From NCBI RefSeq assembly GCF_028751195.1, contig NZ_CP066784.1, positions 3,348,001 through 3,412,000 on the forward strand: a stretch of DNA of 64,000 bases. The letters run 5' to 3'. Below are positions 1 through 7,903 of this stretch, piece after piece. Within the stretch, counting starts at the first letter, position 1, and every line of letters starts with the position of its first letter. Source of the DNA: Alicyclobacillus sp. ALC3 (GTDB lineage Bacteria; Bacillota; Bacilli; Alicyclobacillales; Alicyclobacillaceae). Both the position numbers and the translations under genes were made by a program. The notes under the pieces are model-generated. The model was given only the letters and a program-made list of their open reading frames with translations. It was not told where the DNA came from and did no database searches.

Positions 1-530
1 CGATGGAGCTGTTCGACTCGCAGCTCTCGCTGCAGGGACTAATTCACCCGCGCGTAGAGCCGGAGATCGCGTTTGTCATGAAGCACCGACTGGCAGGCGA
101 GGATGTCACGGCGCGCGACGTGTGGCTTGCGACGGAGTGCGTCATGCCTGCGGTGGAGGTCATCGACAGCCGCTACAGGAACTTTTCCTTCACCTTGGTG
201 GACGTTGTCGCCGACAACGCCTCGAGCGCGAAGTTCCTCGTCGCAGACCAGGCGTATTCGCCGTATCAGTTCGCATGGGACCAGGTCGGCGTCGTGATGA
301 AGAAGAACGGCGAGGTCATGCAGACGGGAGCCGGCGCGGCTGTGCTCGGACACCCGGTGCGCTCGGTAGTGGAACTCGCGCACATGCTCGCCCGCGAGGG
401 CGAGGCGATTGAGCCGGGGATGGTGGTTTTGACCGGCGGGATCACGGAAGCGATTCACCTGCACGCTGGTGACGAAGTGGTCGTTGAGTTTGACGGGATG
501 GGTGAAATTTTCGTCGAAGTTGAAGGATAA
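1..530 (+). CDS. 4-oxalocrotonate decarboxylase / 2-oxopent-4-enoate hydratase family, partial
   Basis: The 5' end lies outside the window; about 175 residues remain of a family usually near 260. The visible part has the core of the DmpH/XylI/NahK decarboxylases and the related DmpE hydratases: HPRVEPEIAFV, then VMPAVEVIDSRYRNF, and a C-terminal LTGGITEAIHL segment. These enzymes use Mg2+ to decarboxylate 4-oxalocrotonate or hydrate 2-oxopent-4-enoate in meta-cleavage pathways. The ACMSD-like and tautomerase neighbours favour the decarboxylase. The next gene starts 30 bp downstream, so this is probably one operon. Hydratase versus decarboxylase cannot be settled from this fragment. Confidence 0.85.
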   Translation, partial: MELFDSQLSLQGLIHPRVEPEIAFVMKHRLAGEDVTARDVWLATECVMPAVEVIDSRYRNFSFTLVDVVADNASSAKFLVADQAYSPYQFAWDQVGVVMKKNGEVMQTGAGAAVLGHPVRSVVELAHMLAREGEAIEPGMVVLTGGITEAIHLHAGDEVVVEFDGMGEIFVEVEG

Positions 531-560
531 TCTGTAGGACACCAGGAAGGAGGCCGTATG

Positions 561-890
561 ATGCCGATTATCCAGATCAACATCTTGGAGGGGCGTTCGG
601 ATGAACTGAAACAAAGGCTGATCGTGGAAGTCACCGACGCGGTCAGCCGCACGCTCGGGAACTCGCCCGACTCAATCAGGGTGCTGCTGTACGAGGTCCC
701 GAAGTCTCACTGGGCGGTTGGCGGCAAGTCCATGGCTGAACACGGAGAGGCAGAGCAAGCCGGAGAGGCAGAGCGCGCCGGCGAGGCAGAAAGCACCGGG
801 AAGGTGCCGCGCGCCGGCCAGACAGAGCAAGCCGCGTCGATGGACATGGAGCGCGCCGTCAGTGTAGACGGCCCTGGACCGGACATGTAG
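561..890 (+). CDS. 4-oxalocrotonate tautomerase with low-complexity C-terminal tail
   Basis: Residues 1-60 match the 4-OT family: after Met removal the catalytic Pro1 is followed by IIQINILEGR. The enzyme ketonises 2-hydroxymuconate in meta-cleavage pathways. ATG codons lie at 558 and 561. The AGGAGG at 548-553 is spaced better for 561, and only the 561 start exposes Pro1. The family is normally about 62 residues, but this frame continues to 109. The extra part begins with three copies of a GEAE-x-A hexapeptide (18-bp DNA repeats near 745-796) and looks disordered. I cannot tell whether the tail is made and functional or results from a lost stop codon. Confidence 0.85.
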   Translation: MPIIQINILEGRSDELKQRLIVEVTDAVSRTLGNSPDSIRVLLYEVPKSHWAVGGKSMAEHGEAEQAGEAERAGEAESTGKVPRAGQTEQAASMDMERAVSVDGPGPDM

Positions 891-973
891 CTTGCAGCAC
901 GCAAGCTGTGAATTGTGGGTGCCTGAGCCGCACATCTAAGACAGATGGCTGTCGAGGCAGAGGAGGGTTCCGC

Positions 974-1930
974 TTGTACGACGTACATACGCACTTTGTG
1001 CCACCTTCCGTTCTCGACTGGCTGCGTGACAACCCCACACGGGTACCGGCCACGTGGGAGCAACGGATCCCGGGAAAAGCGCCGTTTCTAACGGTGAACC
1101 AAAAGTGGTCGTTTGAGTTCAAAGCGGCTTTTCGCGACGAGCGTGTTTACTTGGCAGACCAGGCAGCGGCAGGTGTGATTCACTCCCTGGTCTCGCCGAT
1201 TCCGCAGTTGTTCCTGTATGACTTCCCGAACGAGGTCACAGAGGAAGCTGCGCGCGTCTACAACGACGCTATGGCGGCATGGGTGTCTCAGCACAGTGAC
1301 CGCTTGTCTGGACTCGCGACCGTTCCGCTGAATGGTGGCGAACGTGCCGCAGACGTGCTCGAGTCAGCGCTGAGTGCGGGGCTGCTCGGCGCGATCGTCG
1401 GACCGGGGGCGGGTGGTGTGCTGCTATCGGCTCCGGACTTGCGGGCGTTCTGGGAAGTTGCGGACGCCAACCAGGCGATTGTCTTTGTGCATCCGCTATT
1501 GAATGAAGACCCGCGCATTCAGAAGAACCGCATGCCGAATTTAATTGGCGTGCCGTGGGAAACGACGCTCTGTGCCCTCGACCTGATGCTCTCCGGCACG
1601 CTCGACCGCTATCCGAACGCGCGCGTGTTGCTCGCCCACGGCGGGGGATTTTTGCCCTACCAGATTGGGCGCTATGAGCGAGGCTACGAAGTGTGGCCCG
1701 GACTCAAACAAAGTCTGTCGGCGCCTCCGACCGAATATCTGCGGCGGATGTACTACGACAGTGTGCTGTGGCACCCGCTGGCTCTGGACTTTTTGACTGA
1801 GTTGGTCGGAGCCGAGCGGGTGATGCCGGGATCGGATTATCCGTTTGACCTGTCTGTGTGGCCCCCAACTGCTGTCGGTGACCTGCGCCACGTGAAAGCC
1901 TTCCTGCAAAAGAGCGAAGCACCGTGTTAA
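974..1930 (+). CDS. ACMSD-type amidohydrolase (2-amino-3-carboxymuconate-6-semialdehyde decarboxylase-like)
   Basis: A 318-residue metal-dependent decarboxylase of the amidohydrolase_2 superfamily. The TTG start at 974 is chosen because AGGAGG lies at 961-966 and gives the family's usual MYDVHTHF beginning. Metal and catalytic residues are visible: the HTH pair at residues 5-7, a His in FVHPL, a His in LLAHGGGFLP, and the Asp in GSDYPFD. In the 3-hydroxyanthranilate route ACMSD produces 2-aminomuconate semialdehyde, which leads to 4-oxalocrotonate; both upstream genes act at or after that point. The substrate is inferred from context, and gamma-resorcylate-type decarboxylases are close relatives. 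The stop overlaps the next start. Confidence 0.82.
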   Translation: MYDVHTHFVPPSVLDWLRDNPTRVPATWEQRIPGKAPFLTVNQKWSFEFKAAFRDERVYLADQAAAGVIHSLVSPIPQLFLYDFPNEVTEEAARVYNDAMAAWVSQHSDRLSGLATVPLNGGERAADVLESALSAGLLGAIVGPGAGGVLLSAPDLRAFWEVADANQAIVFVHPLLNEDPRIQKNRMPNLIGVPWETTLCALDLMLSGTLDRYPNARVLLAHGGGFLPYQIGRYERGYEVWPGLKQSLSAPPTEYLRRMYYDSVLWHPLALDFLTELVGAERVMPGSDYPFDLSVWPPTAVGDLRHVKAFLQKSEAPC

Positions 1931-2706
1931 GTTCTGTCCACAACGTCGTGGCAGTGCTGCGTGCATTTCGGTTGGATCGTCCGGTGTTGTCGCTCGCCGA
2001 CATCACGCGTGCCGTCAACCTCCCCAAAGCCACAGTCAACAAGTCCGTGCAAACTTTGCTTGCAGCCGGCTACCTTGAACGTGTCGACGGTCAGCCGCTG
2101 TACCGGCCGAGCCTGCGGATGTTTGAACTTGGGCACTTCATTCTGCGCCACCTCGACATGGTGCGTGAGGCCACCCCGTTTGTCCGCAACCTTGCAGAGG
2201 TGACAGGGCACACCGCACATTTGACAGCGTACGAAAACGGTGAAGTGATCTGGCTGCTGCGCATGGACAGCCGCGACGAACACCCGCTCTACTCGAGGGT
2301 CGGACGTCGCGGCCCGGCAGGCGCTACGGCAGCAGGTAAGGCAATCCTCGCCTTTCTCGATCCAGAGGAGTTGCAACACGTGCTCGCACAGGGTTGGCGA
2401 AAGCTGACCTTAAAGACAAACGCCGACCGGACTGTGCTGTTGCGAGCCCTTGATGACGTCCGCCGAACCGGCTATTCATTCCAAACCGAAGAGGTCGACA
2501 TTGGCATCGCATCGGTTGGCGCCCCCATCTTCGATTATCAGCAACGTCCGGTCGCGAGCGTGAGCGTCGCAGGCCCGACCGAGGCTATGACTCCGGACGC
2601 GGTTCGTCGCATCGGCCGCCTCGCAACGCAGACGGCGCTCGCCATTTCGGAGCGTATTGGCTACACCGCGGTGCGGCGCAGCCGCTCACCGGGATCGCAG
2701 AAGTGA
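1924..2706 (+). CDS. IclR-family transcriptional regulator
   Basis: A 260-residue regulator with an N-terminal winged HTH (about residues 5-60, LPKATVNKSVQTLLAAGYLE) and a C-terminal effector domain (about 75-250) with the family pattern GKAILAFL and DVRRTGYSFQTEEVDIGIASVGAPI. It starts with GTG at 1924 and overlaps the stop of the ACMSD-like gene by 7 bp, so it is likely translationally coupled to the catabolic operon. IclR proteins of aromatic pathways bind pathway acids. Its targets are probably the operon upstream or the gentisate genes downstream (inference). Confidence 0.9.
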   Translation: MLSSVHNVVAVLRAFRLDRPVLSLADITRAVNLPKATVNKSVQTLLAAGYLERVDGQPLYRPSLRMFELGHFILRHLDMVREATPFVRNLAEVTGHTAHLTAYENGEVIWLLRMDSRDEHPLYSRVGRRGPAGATAAGKAILAFLDPEELQHVLAQGWRKLTLKTNADRTVLLRALDDVRRTGYSFQTEEVDIGIASVGAPIFDYQQRPVASVSVAGPTEAMTPDAVRRIGRLATQTALAISERIGYTAVRRSRSPGSQK

Positions 2707-2720
2707 AGAGGGGTGACGGC

Positions 2721-3545
2721 ATGCCTGACGGCGGGAGGTCGAACCACCACGAGCCGCTTGTGACTGCGACGCATGCGCTGCAGCTGCTGACTTTGTTCAG
2801 CGACGAACACCCGGAACTCGGCGTGACTGAGATGAGCGAGCGGCTGGGTCTCGCGAAGAGTATCGTGTCACGCATCGTCAGCACATACGTAGCTGAAGGT
2901 GTGCTGGTGCAAGACGACATTACGCGACGTTACCGGCTTGGCCCGCTGCTGCTTGAACTCGGTCTCATCGCGGGCGAACTCCACCCGGTTCGGCAGGCGG
3001 CGGATGCTCTGCTAAAAGCGCTGCGAGACGAAACCGGGCAAAACACGGCGTTGTGGTTGCGAGATGGGGATGAAGCACTTTGCCTCGCGTCTTACAGAGG
3101 CCCAAAGGCGGTTGATCCGCCGATCCCGGCCGGCACCCGCACCAAACTGGCGGACACGGTCGCAGGTCGGGCTCTGCTGGGCACGGCAGGCTCGGAGGGG
3201 ACAGGGGGTAGGCCGGGGGCTGAGGCAGCGTCAAGCCTCCCCGCGCGCGCTTCTGCCGCGCAGTGCCACGGTCGTGCGGGCGCGGGGGCTTGGCAGGGGA
3301 CTGGGGTGGAACGGGCGGGATCTAGGACTTCGCCCAAAGTTGGCGCTGGAGGAGTTTGGATATCGCCGGAGCCGGCTAACCACTCTGTCTACACGGCTGC
3401 CTGTTGCATCACGGACAGCTTGGGTGAGGCTGTCGCAGTTATCGCCGTGAGTGCGCCGGAAGCTTGGTTTGAGAGGCAATCACCGGATCACGTAGAAGCG
3501 GCTATCACTCGGTTGGCGCGTGAGGTGTCCGCTAGGCTGAGTTGA
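2721..3545 (+). CDS. IclR-family transcriptional regulator, centre disturbed
   Basis: The winged-helix HTH (about residues 8-70) and the first half of the effector domain look normal, ending at GRALLG. The C-terminal end (about 220-274) is recognisable as well. Between roughly 3185 and 3360 the frame is Gly/Ala/Arg-rich and unlike the family. In another plus frame this stretch reads LLPRSATVVRA and LALEEFGY, which resemble IclR. A pair of compensating frameshifts or local sequence errors would explain this. The ATG at 2721 is preferred over the GTG at 2703 because GAGGGGTG lies 6-7 bases upstream. The stop codon lies inside the first 11-bp repeat. It may be non-functional. Confidence 0.7.
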   Translation: MPDGGRSNHHEPLVTATHALQLLTLFSDEHPELGVTEMSERLGLAKSIVSRIVSTYVAEGVLVQDDITRRYRLGPLLLELGLIAGELHPVRQAADALLKALRDETGQNTALWLRDGDEALCLASYRGPKAVDPPIPAGTRTKLADTVAGRALLGTAGSEGTGGRPGAEAASSLPARASAAQCHGRAGAGAWQGTGVERAGSRTSPKVGAGGVWISPEPANHSVYTAACCITDSLGEAVAVIAVSAPEAWFERQSPDHVEAAITRLAREVSARLS

Positions 3546-3599
3546 GGCTGAGTTGAGGCTGAGTTGAGGCTGAGTTGAGGCTGAGTTGAGGCTGAGTTG
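3534..3599 (+). repeat. 11-bp tandem repeat, six copies, spanning a stop codon
   Basis: Six head-to-tail copies of aggctgagttg, followed by a partial copy. The stop codon of the IclR gene (3543-3545) is in the first junction. Each unit carries TGA in two registers and 11 is not a multiple of three, so the array closes all plus-strand frames. Confidence 0.95.
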
Positions 3600-3604
3600 A
3601 GGCG

Positions 3605-4240
3605 TTCCCACGCAATCACGCGTGGCGGGCGGCTAAGTGATCGAAAGGATCACATAGGAGCGCGTGGTGGCAGGCTAAGTGATCGAAAGGATCACATAGG
3701 CGCGCGTGGTGGCAGGCTAAGTGATCGAAAGGATCACATAGGAGTGCGTGGTGGGCGGCTAAGTGATCGAAAGGATCGCATAGGAGCGCACGGCGGACGG
3801 CTAAGTGATCGAAAGGATCGCATAGGGGCGCGCGGCGGGCGGCTAAGTGATCGAAAGGATCACATAGGAGCGCGCGGTGGCAGCTAAGTGATCGAAAGGA
3901 TCGCATAGGGGCGCACGGCGGACGGCTAAGTGATCGAAAGGATCACATAGGAGCGCGCGGTGGGCGGCTAAGTGATCGAAAGGATCGCATAGGGGCGCGT
4001 GGTGGGCGGCTAAGCGATCGAAAGGATCGCATAGGAGCGCGTGGTGGGCGGCTAAGTGATCGAAAGGATCACATAGGAGCGCGTGGTGGACGGCTAAGTG
4101 ATCGAAAGGATCACATAGGAGCGCGCGGTGGCGGGCTAAGTGATCGAAAGGATCGCATAGGAGCGCGCGGTGGCGGGCTAAGTGATCGAAAGGATCACAT
4201 AGGAGCGCGCGCCAGTCAGCTAAGTGATCAAAATGGAACC
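3605..4240 (+). repeat. 42-bp tandem array of hairpin units (about 15 copies)
   Basis: The element ctaagtgatcgaaaggatc recurs at 3633, 3675, 3717, 3759, 3801, 3843, 3884, 3926, 3968, 4010, 4052, 4094, 4136 and 4178, with a degenerate copy at 4220. The period is 42 bp (once 41). Each unit holds CTA-a-GTGATC-gaaag-GATCAC-a-TAG, a hairpin with a five-base loop and an A-A mismatch. Several units have GATCGC in the right arm (a U-G wobble in RNA). The unit at 4010 has both GCGATC and GATCGC, restoring full pairing. Linkers are GC-rich and nearly alike. Long frames through this stretch are artefacts of a period divisible by three. Confidence 0.95.
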
Positions 4241-4346
4241 AAGCGCCGTCGCAGCCTCGCTCATCAGCGCCAAACCCGCATGCTCATCAGCGCCACTGCG
4301 CGACGGTCTCCTGCAACCTCGTGTTTCCTATGGAGGAACATGGTCT

Positions 4347-4386
4347 ATTCTGACTGTTCTATTTCGTCTACTTTCTTAGTCAGAAT
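4347..4386. promoter_or_regulatory. 9-bp perfect inverted repeat upstream of the aryl-CoA ligase
   Basis: ATTCTGACT (4347-4355) and AGTCAGAAT (4378-4386) are exact reverse complements separated by 22 bases, about three helical turns centre to centre. The pair sits 45-85 bp before the start at 4432. It is likely an operator for one of the neighbouring IclR regulators or an attenuator stem; the site itself is certain, its role is inferred. Confidence 0.55.
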
Positions 4387-4431
4387 GACTGATTGACAAA
4401 ACCGGAAACGGGCTGCGGAGGGGTGAGCAAG

Positions 4432-5730
4432 ATGGCGCACGCCGTCACGTATGTGGACAGTTGGGATCACAGAGACCTACACATTGAAGTCCACCAACTC
4501 CGGCGCCTCAATGAACTATTGTTGTTCGCAGCGCAGTACAACGAGTTTTACCGGGAGAAGCTCCACGACGTAGTGCTGCCGATTCGCGACATGGGAGCGC
4601 TTCGGAAATTGCCTTTCACTCGAAAGCAGGAACTCGTCGAAGACCAGGTGCAGCACCCGCCATACGGAAGGAACCACTCCTACCCGGCGTCCAAGTACGT
4701 TCGCTACCACCAGACGTCCGGCACAACAGGGAAACCGCTGAAGGTGCTCGACACCCAGCAGAGTTGGGAGTGGTGGACGGACTGCTGGCTAGACGTCCTG
4801 CACTCCGCAGGTGTCACGGCACACGACCGCGTCTTTTTGGCCTTTTCCTTCGGTCCCTTCATCGGGTTTTGGGCTGCCTATGAGGGGGCAGAGAAACTCG
4901 GAGCGCTGGTGATTGCCGGAGGCGGTCAGGGTTCGGTGGAACGTCTGACCAGCATTGTCACGAACGAGGCGACTGTCATCCTGTGCACACCGAGCTATGC
5001 GCTGCACTTGGCCGAGGTAGCGAAGGAGAACGGGATCGACATCCGGAACTCGCACGTGAAGAAGCTCATCCACGCTGGGGAGCCGGGGGCGTCGATTCCG
5101 GCTGTGCGCGACGCGATCGAGACAGCGTGGGGCGCCAAGTGCTACGACCACTCCGGTATGACAGAAATGGGGGCGTACGGGTACTCATGCCATGAGCAGT
5201 GTGGCCTCCACGTCAACGAGCGCGAGTTTCTCGCTGAAATTGTCGATCCAAAGACGCTCGAACCGGTGGCCTCCGGAGAGACTGGTGAATTGGTGTTGAC
5301 CAACCTCGGCCGGTACGGATTTCCGCTGATCCGCTACCGAACGGGGGACATCGTCCTTCGCTCCGATGAACCGTGCGCGTGTGGCAACCCGTACCGATTG
5401 CTGCCCGGCGGCATCCTTGGTCGCGCCGACGACATGGTTGTGGTGCGTGGCGTCAACGTCTACCCCCAGTCGCTCGAAGCGATCATCCGGGAGTTCGAAG
5501 AAGTGACGGAGTTTCGCATCATCTACGAGACGGTGGAGGAAATGGTGCAGGTCAAACTGCAGGTCGAGGCACCGGACTCTGTGGTGCAACCGCTCGCCTC
5601 TAAGTTGCGCCAGCGCGTTGGCCTGCGCATCGAGGTAGAGACAGTACCCGCCAACACACTGCCACGCTTTGAAATGAAGGCGCGCCGCATTCTCGACTTG
5701 CGGCCTAAACCAGGCACGCTAGCCCGCTGA
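4432..5730 (+). CDS. Aryl-CoA ligase, phenylacetate-CoA ligase (PaaK)-like
   Basis: A 432-residue AMP-forming acyl-CoA synthetase of the PaaK group. The P-loop-like A3 motif reads HQTSGTTGKPL. Further on are the adenylate-binding segment YDHSGMTEMGAYGY, the A7-type IRYRTGDIV and the GRADDMVVVRGVNVYPQ hinge. Cysteines CACGNP before the hinge also fit PaaK relatives. It activates an aromatic acid with ATP and CoA. Because a gentisate dioxygenase follows, a hydroxybenzoate such as salicylate is a candidate substrate (inference). The ATG at 4432 follows GGAGGGG by 8 bases. The last codons and stop are duplicated downstream (see 5703-5803). Confidence 0.85.
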   Translation: MAHAVTYVDSWDHRDLHIEVHQLRRLNELLLFAAQYNEFYREKLHDVVLPIRDMGALRKLPFTRKQELVEDQVQHPPYGRNHSYPASKYVRYHQTSGTTGKPLKVLDTQQSWEWWTDCWLDVLHSAGVTAHDRVFLAFSFGPFIGFWAAYEGAEKLGALVIAGGGQGSVERLTSIVTNEATVILCTPSYALHLAEVAKENGIDIRNSHVKKLIHAGEPGASIPAVRDAIETAWGAKCYDHSGMTEMGAYGYSCHEQCGLHVNEREFLAEIVDPKTLEPVASGETGELVLTNLGRYGFPLIRYRTGDIVLRSDEPCACGNPYRLLPGGILGRADDMVVVRGVNVYPQSLEAIIREFEEVTEFRIIYETVEEMVQVKLQVEAPDSVVQPLASKLRQRVGLRIEVETVPANTLPRFEMKARRILDLRPKPGTLAR

Positions 5731-5803
5731 CGAAAGGCACGCCAGTCGCCAACGAGGCGTGGCAGCCCGCTGGGCCTAAACCAGGCACACCGGCCCGCTG
5801 ACG
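5703..5803 (+). repeat. About 30-bp direct duplication of the ligase gene's 3' end
   Basis: The segment beginning cctaaaccaggcac and ending cccgctgacga occurs at about 5703-5733 (last codons and stop of the ligase) and again at about 5775-5803 with two or three differences. The second copy lies in the gap before the dioxygenase gene. Confidence 0.85.
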
Positions 5804-5823
5804 AACTAGGAAGGGAGATCCCG

Positions 5824-6912
5824 ATGTCTACCATTGAAGAACGTCTGACCGAGTACTACGCCCGCTTGCGTGCGCGCAACCTGGGTCCGCTCTGGAACTC
5901 AATTGGGAGCATCATGACGAAGGAACCGAAGCCCCACGCTGTTCCGTACTTGTGGAAGTGGGACGAGGTGGCCGCGTTTGCGATGGAGTCCGGTGAACTT
6001 GTGACGCCCGAGCGCGGCGGCGAGCGACGTGTCGTGTTTTTCAGCAACCCAGGTTGCGCGCACCTCGAACCGTCGGGCTGGGGATCACTCACGGACACCT
6101 TGTACGCAGGCATTCAACTTTTGAAGCCCGGAGAAAAGGCGCCGTCGCATCGGCATAACCAGAGCGCCATTCGCTTCATCGTGCAAGGTCAGGGCGCGTA
6201 CACGATTGTCGAAGGCGAGCGGGTGTACATGGAGGAAGGCGACTTTTTGATCACGCCCGCCGGCCTCTGGCACGACCACGTTCACGACGGCTCGGAACCA
6301 ATGCTGTGGTTCGATTGCCTGGACATCCCGATGCTCTACAAGCTCGGCGCGATGTTCTTCGAACACTACCCCGAATTCAACCAGCCAGTCACCCGGCCGG
6401 ACAACTACTCGACCTTGCGCTACTCGGCGGCAGGGCTGCGGCCCATTCAAGACCGGCACGACCACTACGCGCCGCAGGCCGTGTTCAAGTGGCGCGCGAC
6501 CAAAGCTGCACTCGACAACCTGTCTACACTCGATGCGGACCCATTTGACGCCTACGCCGTGGAGTACGTCAACCCGGCGACCGGTCAGGCGGCAGGGAAC
6601 ACGATTGGTGCGATGATGCAAAAGCTGCCGAGCGGCCATCACACGAACGCGCACCGGCATGTGCACAGCGCCATTTACCATGTGTTCCGCGGGGAAGGCT
6701 ACTCTGTCATCGACGGAGTGAAGTTCGAGTGGAAGCAAGGCGACACTTTCTGCATCCCGAACTGGGCGTGGCATGAGCACGTCAGCACGGGTGCGGAGGA
6801 CGCCTTCTTGTTCTCGACGAACGACCTGCCTGTCATGGAGGCGCTCCACCTCGAACGAGCAGAGGCGCATCCCGTGGGGCAGCAGGAGGTGACGGGTACG
6901 TTTACAGCGTGA
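5824..6912 (+). CDS. Gentisate 1,2-dioxygenase-like double-cupin enzyme
   Basis: A 362-residue bicupin protein. The first cupin has HRHNQSAIRFIVQG and a later WHDHVHDG (about residues 108-160). The second has HRHVHSAIYHVFRGEG and WAWHEHVSTG (about 277-325). The His pairs with downstream His/Glu fit Fe(II) ligands of gentisate/1-hydroxy-2-naphthoate dioxygenases, which cleave gentisate to maleylpyruvate. AGGAAGGGAG lies 5 bases before the ATG. The following fumarylacetoacetate-hydrolase gene supports the gentisate reading. Salicylate 1,2-dioxygenase belongs to the same family and cannot be excluded. Confidence 0.85.
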   Translation: MSTIEERLTEYYARLRARNLGPLWNSIGSIMTKEPKPHAVPYLWKWDEVAAFAMESGELVTPERGGERRVVFFSNPGCAHLEPSGWGSLTDTLYAGIQLLKPGEKAPSHRHNQSAIRFIVQGQGAYTIVEGERVYMEEGDFLITPAGLWHDHVHDGSEPMLWFDCLDIPMLYKLGAMFFEHYPEFNQPVTRPDNYSTLRYSAAGLRPIQDRHDHYAPQAVFKWRATKAALDNLSTLDADPFDAYAVEYVNPATGQAAGNTIGAMMQKLPSGHHTNAHRHVHSAIYHVFRGEGYSVIDGVKFEWKQGDTFCIPNWAWHEHVSTGAEDAFLFSTNDLPVMEALHLERAEAHPVGQQEVTGTFTA

Positions 6913-6963
6913 TCGCTTCGGGATTATGCTGATCCCGATGACTATCGAGAGGAGTTTGTGTTC

Positions 6964-7890
6964 ATGAAACTGGTGTCGTTCTACGTGCACGATGAAGTCC
7001 GGCTTGGCATTGAGACGGATATGGGCATCCTCGATGCGCACTGTGCGTACCGCGCGATGCTCGAGCAGCAAGGAGAGCCGATTGCGGGACGCCTTGCGGA
7101 GGCGCTGGTGCCAAAAGACGCGGTCGCCTTCCTCGAAGGTGGCGAGCGGTCGCTGAACGAAGCACGCAAACTCGTCGCGTACGCAGCACAGAGCAAGGCC
7201 GTGCAGCGCCACGTCTATGACCCTGTCGCAGTGCGTCTCGCGCCGCCGGTGCCGCGCCCCGGTAAGATTGTCTGCGTCGGGCGCAACTACCACGACCATG
7301 TGTCCGAGATGAAGCGGGAAGTCCCAACCATCCCGGTGATTTTCGCAAAGTTGCCGAATACGGTGTGCGGCCCTGAAGACTCGGTTCCGTTTCCGCGCGT
7401 ATCGGACCAACTCGACTATGAAGCGGAACTCGCCGTCGTGATTGGCAAGCGCGGTCGCTACATCGACGAAGCGGACGCGATGGGGTATATCGCAGGCTAC
7501 ACGGCGCTCAACGACATCACCGTGCGCGACTGGCAGCACCGGACGCCGCAGTGGCTCCAAGGTAAGTCGTTTGACAAGAGCGCGCCAATCGGACCGCGGT
7601 TGGTGTTGACCGACGAGATTTCGGACCCGCACACGCTCGGCATCAAGCTCTGGCTGAACGATGAGCTGCGGCAGAACGACAACACGGGCCGCCTCATCTT
7701 CAACGTACCGAAGCTTGTATCGTTCATATCTCAGGTCATGACGTTGGAGCCGGGCGACGTCATCGCGACGGGAACACCGGGTGGTGTGGGCGTCGCGATG
7801 GATCCGAAAGGATTTATGAAGGTCGGCGACACAGTCCGGGTGGAGCTTGAGCAGATTGGCACATTGACGAATTACATTGTCGAAGACTGA
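6964..7890 (+). CDS. Fumarylacetoacetate hydrolase family protein, probable fumarylpyruvate hydrolase
   Basis: A 308-residue FAH-fold hydrolase. An N-terminal segment (about 1-75) precedes the catalytic domain, which begins PGKIVCVGRNYHDH. Mg2+-ligand elements DYEAELAVVIGKRGR, KSFDKSAPIGP and the C-terminal GDVIATGTPGGVG are intact. Fumarylpyruvate hydrolase splits fumarylpyruvate into fumarate and pyruvate, the last step of gentisate breakdown and the expected partner of the upstream dioxygenase. A GTG at 6958 is also possible; the ATG at 6964 gives the usual MKLVSF start. The next gene begins 13 bp after the stop. Confidence 0.85.
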   Translation: MKLVSFYVHDEVRLGIETDMGILDAHCAYRAMLEQQGEPIAGRLAEALVPKDAVAFLEGGERSLNEARKLVAYAAQSKAVQRHVYDPVAVRLAPPVPRPGKIVCVGRNYHDHVSEMKREVPTIPVIFAKLPNTVCGPEDSVPFPRVSDQLDYEAELAVVIGKRGRYIDEADAMGYIAGYTALNDITVRDWQHRTPQWLQGKSFDKSAPIGPRLVLTDEISDPHTLGIKLWLNDELRQNDNTGRLIFNVPKLVSFISQVMTLEPGDVIATGTPGGVGVAMDPKGFMKVGDTVRVELEQIGTLTNYIVED

Positions 7891-7903
7891 GGGGGGCATT
7901 GTC

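Noticed and set aside
3597..3906. Repeat proteins of about 96 residues on both strands
   Set aside because: They are products of a 42-bp period (14 codons) in non-coding DNA; no start signal, no family likeness.
3605..4240. CRISPR array
   Set aside because: The period is constant at 42 bp, but the segments between the conserved cores are nearly identical and GC-rich, not unique spacers, and no cas gene is nearby.
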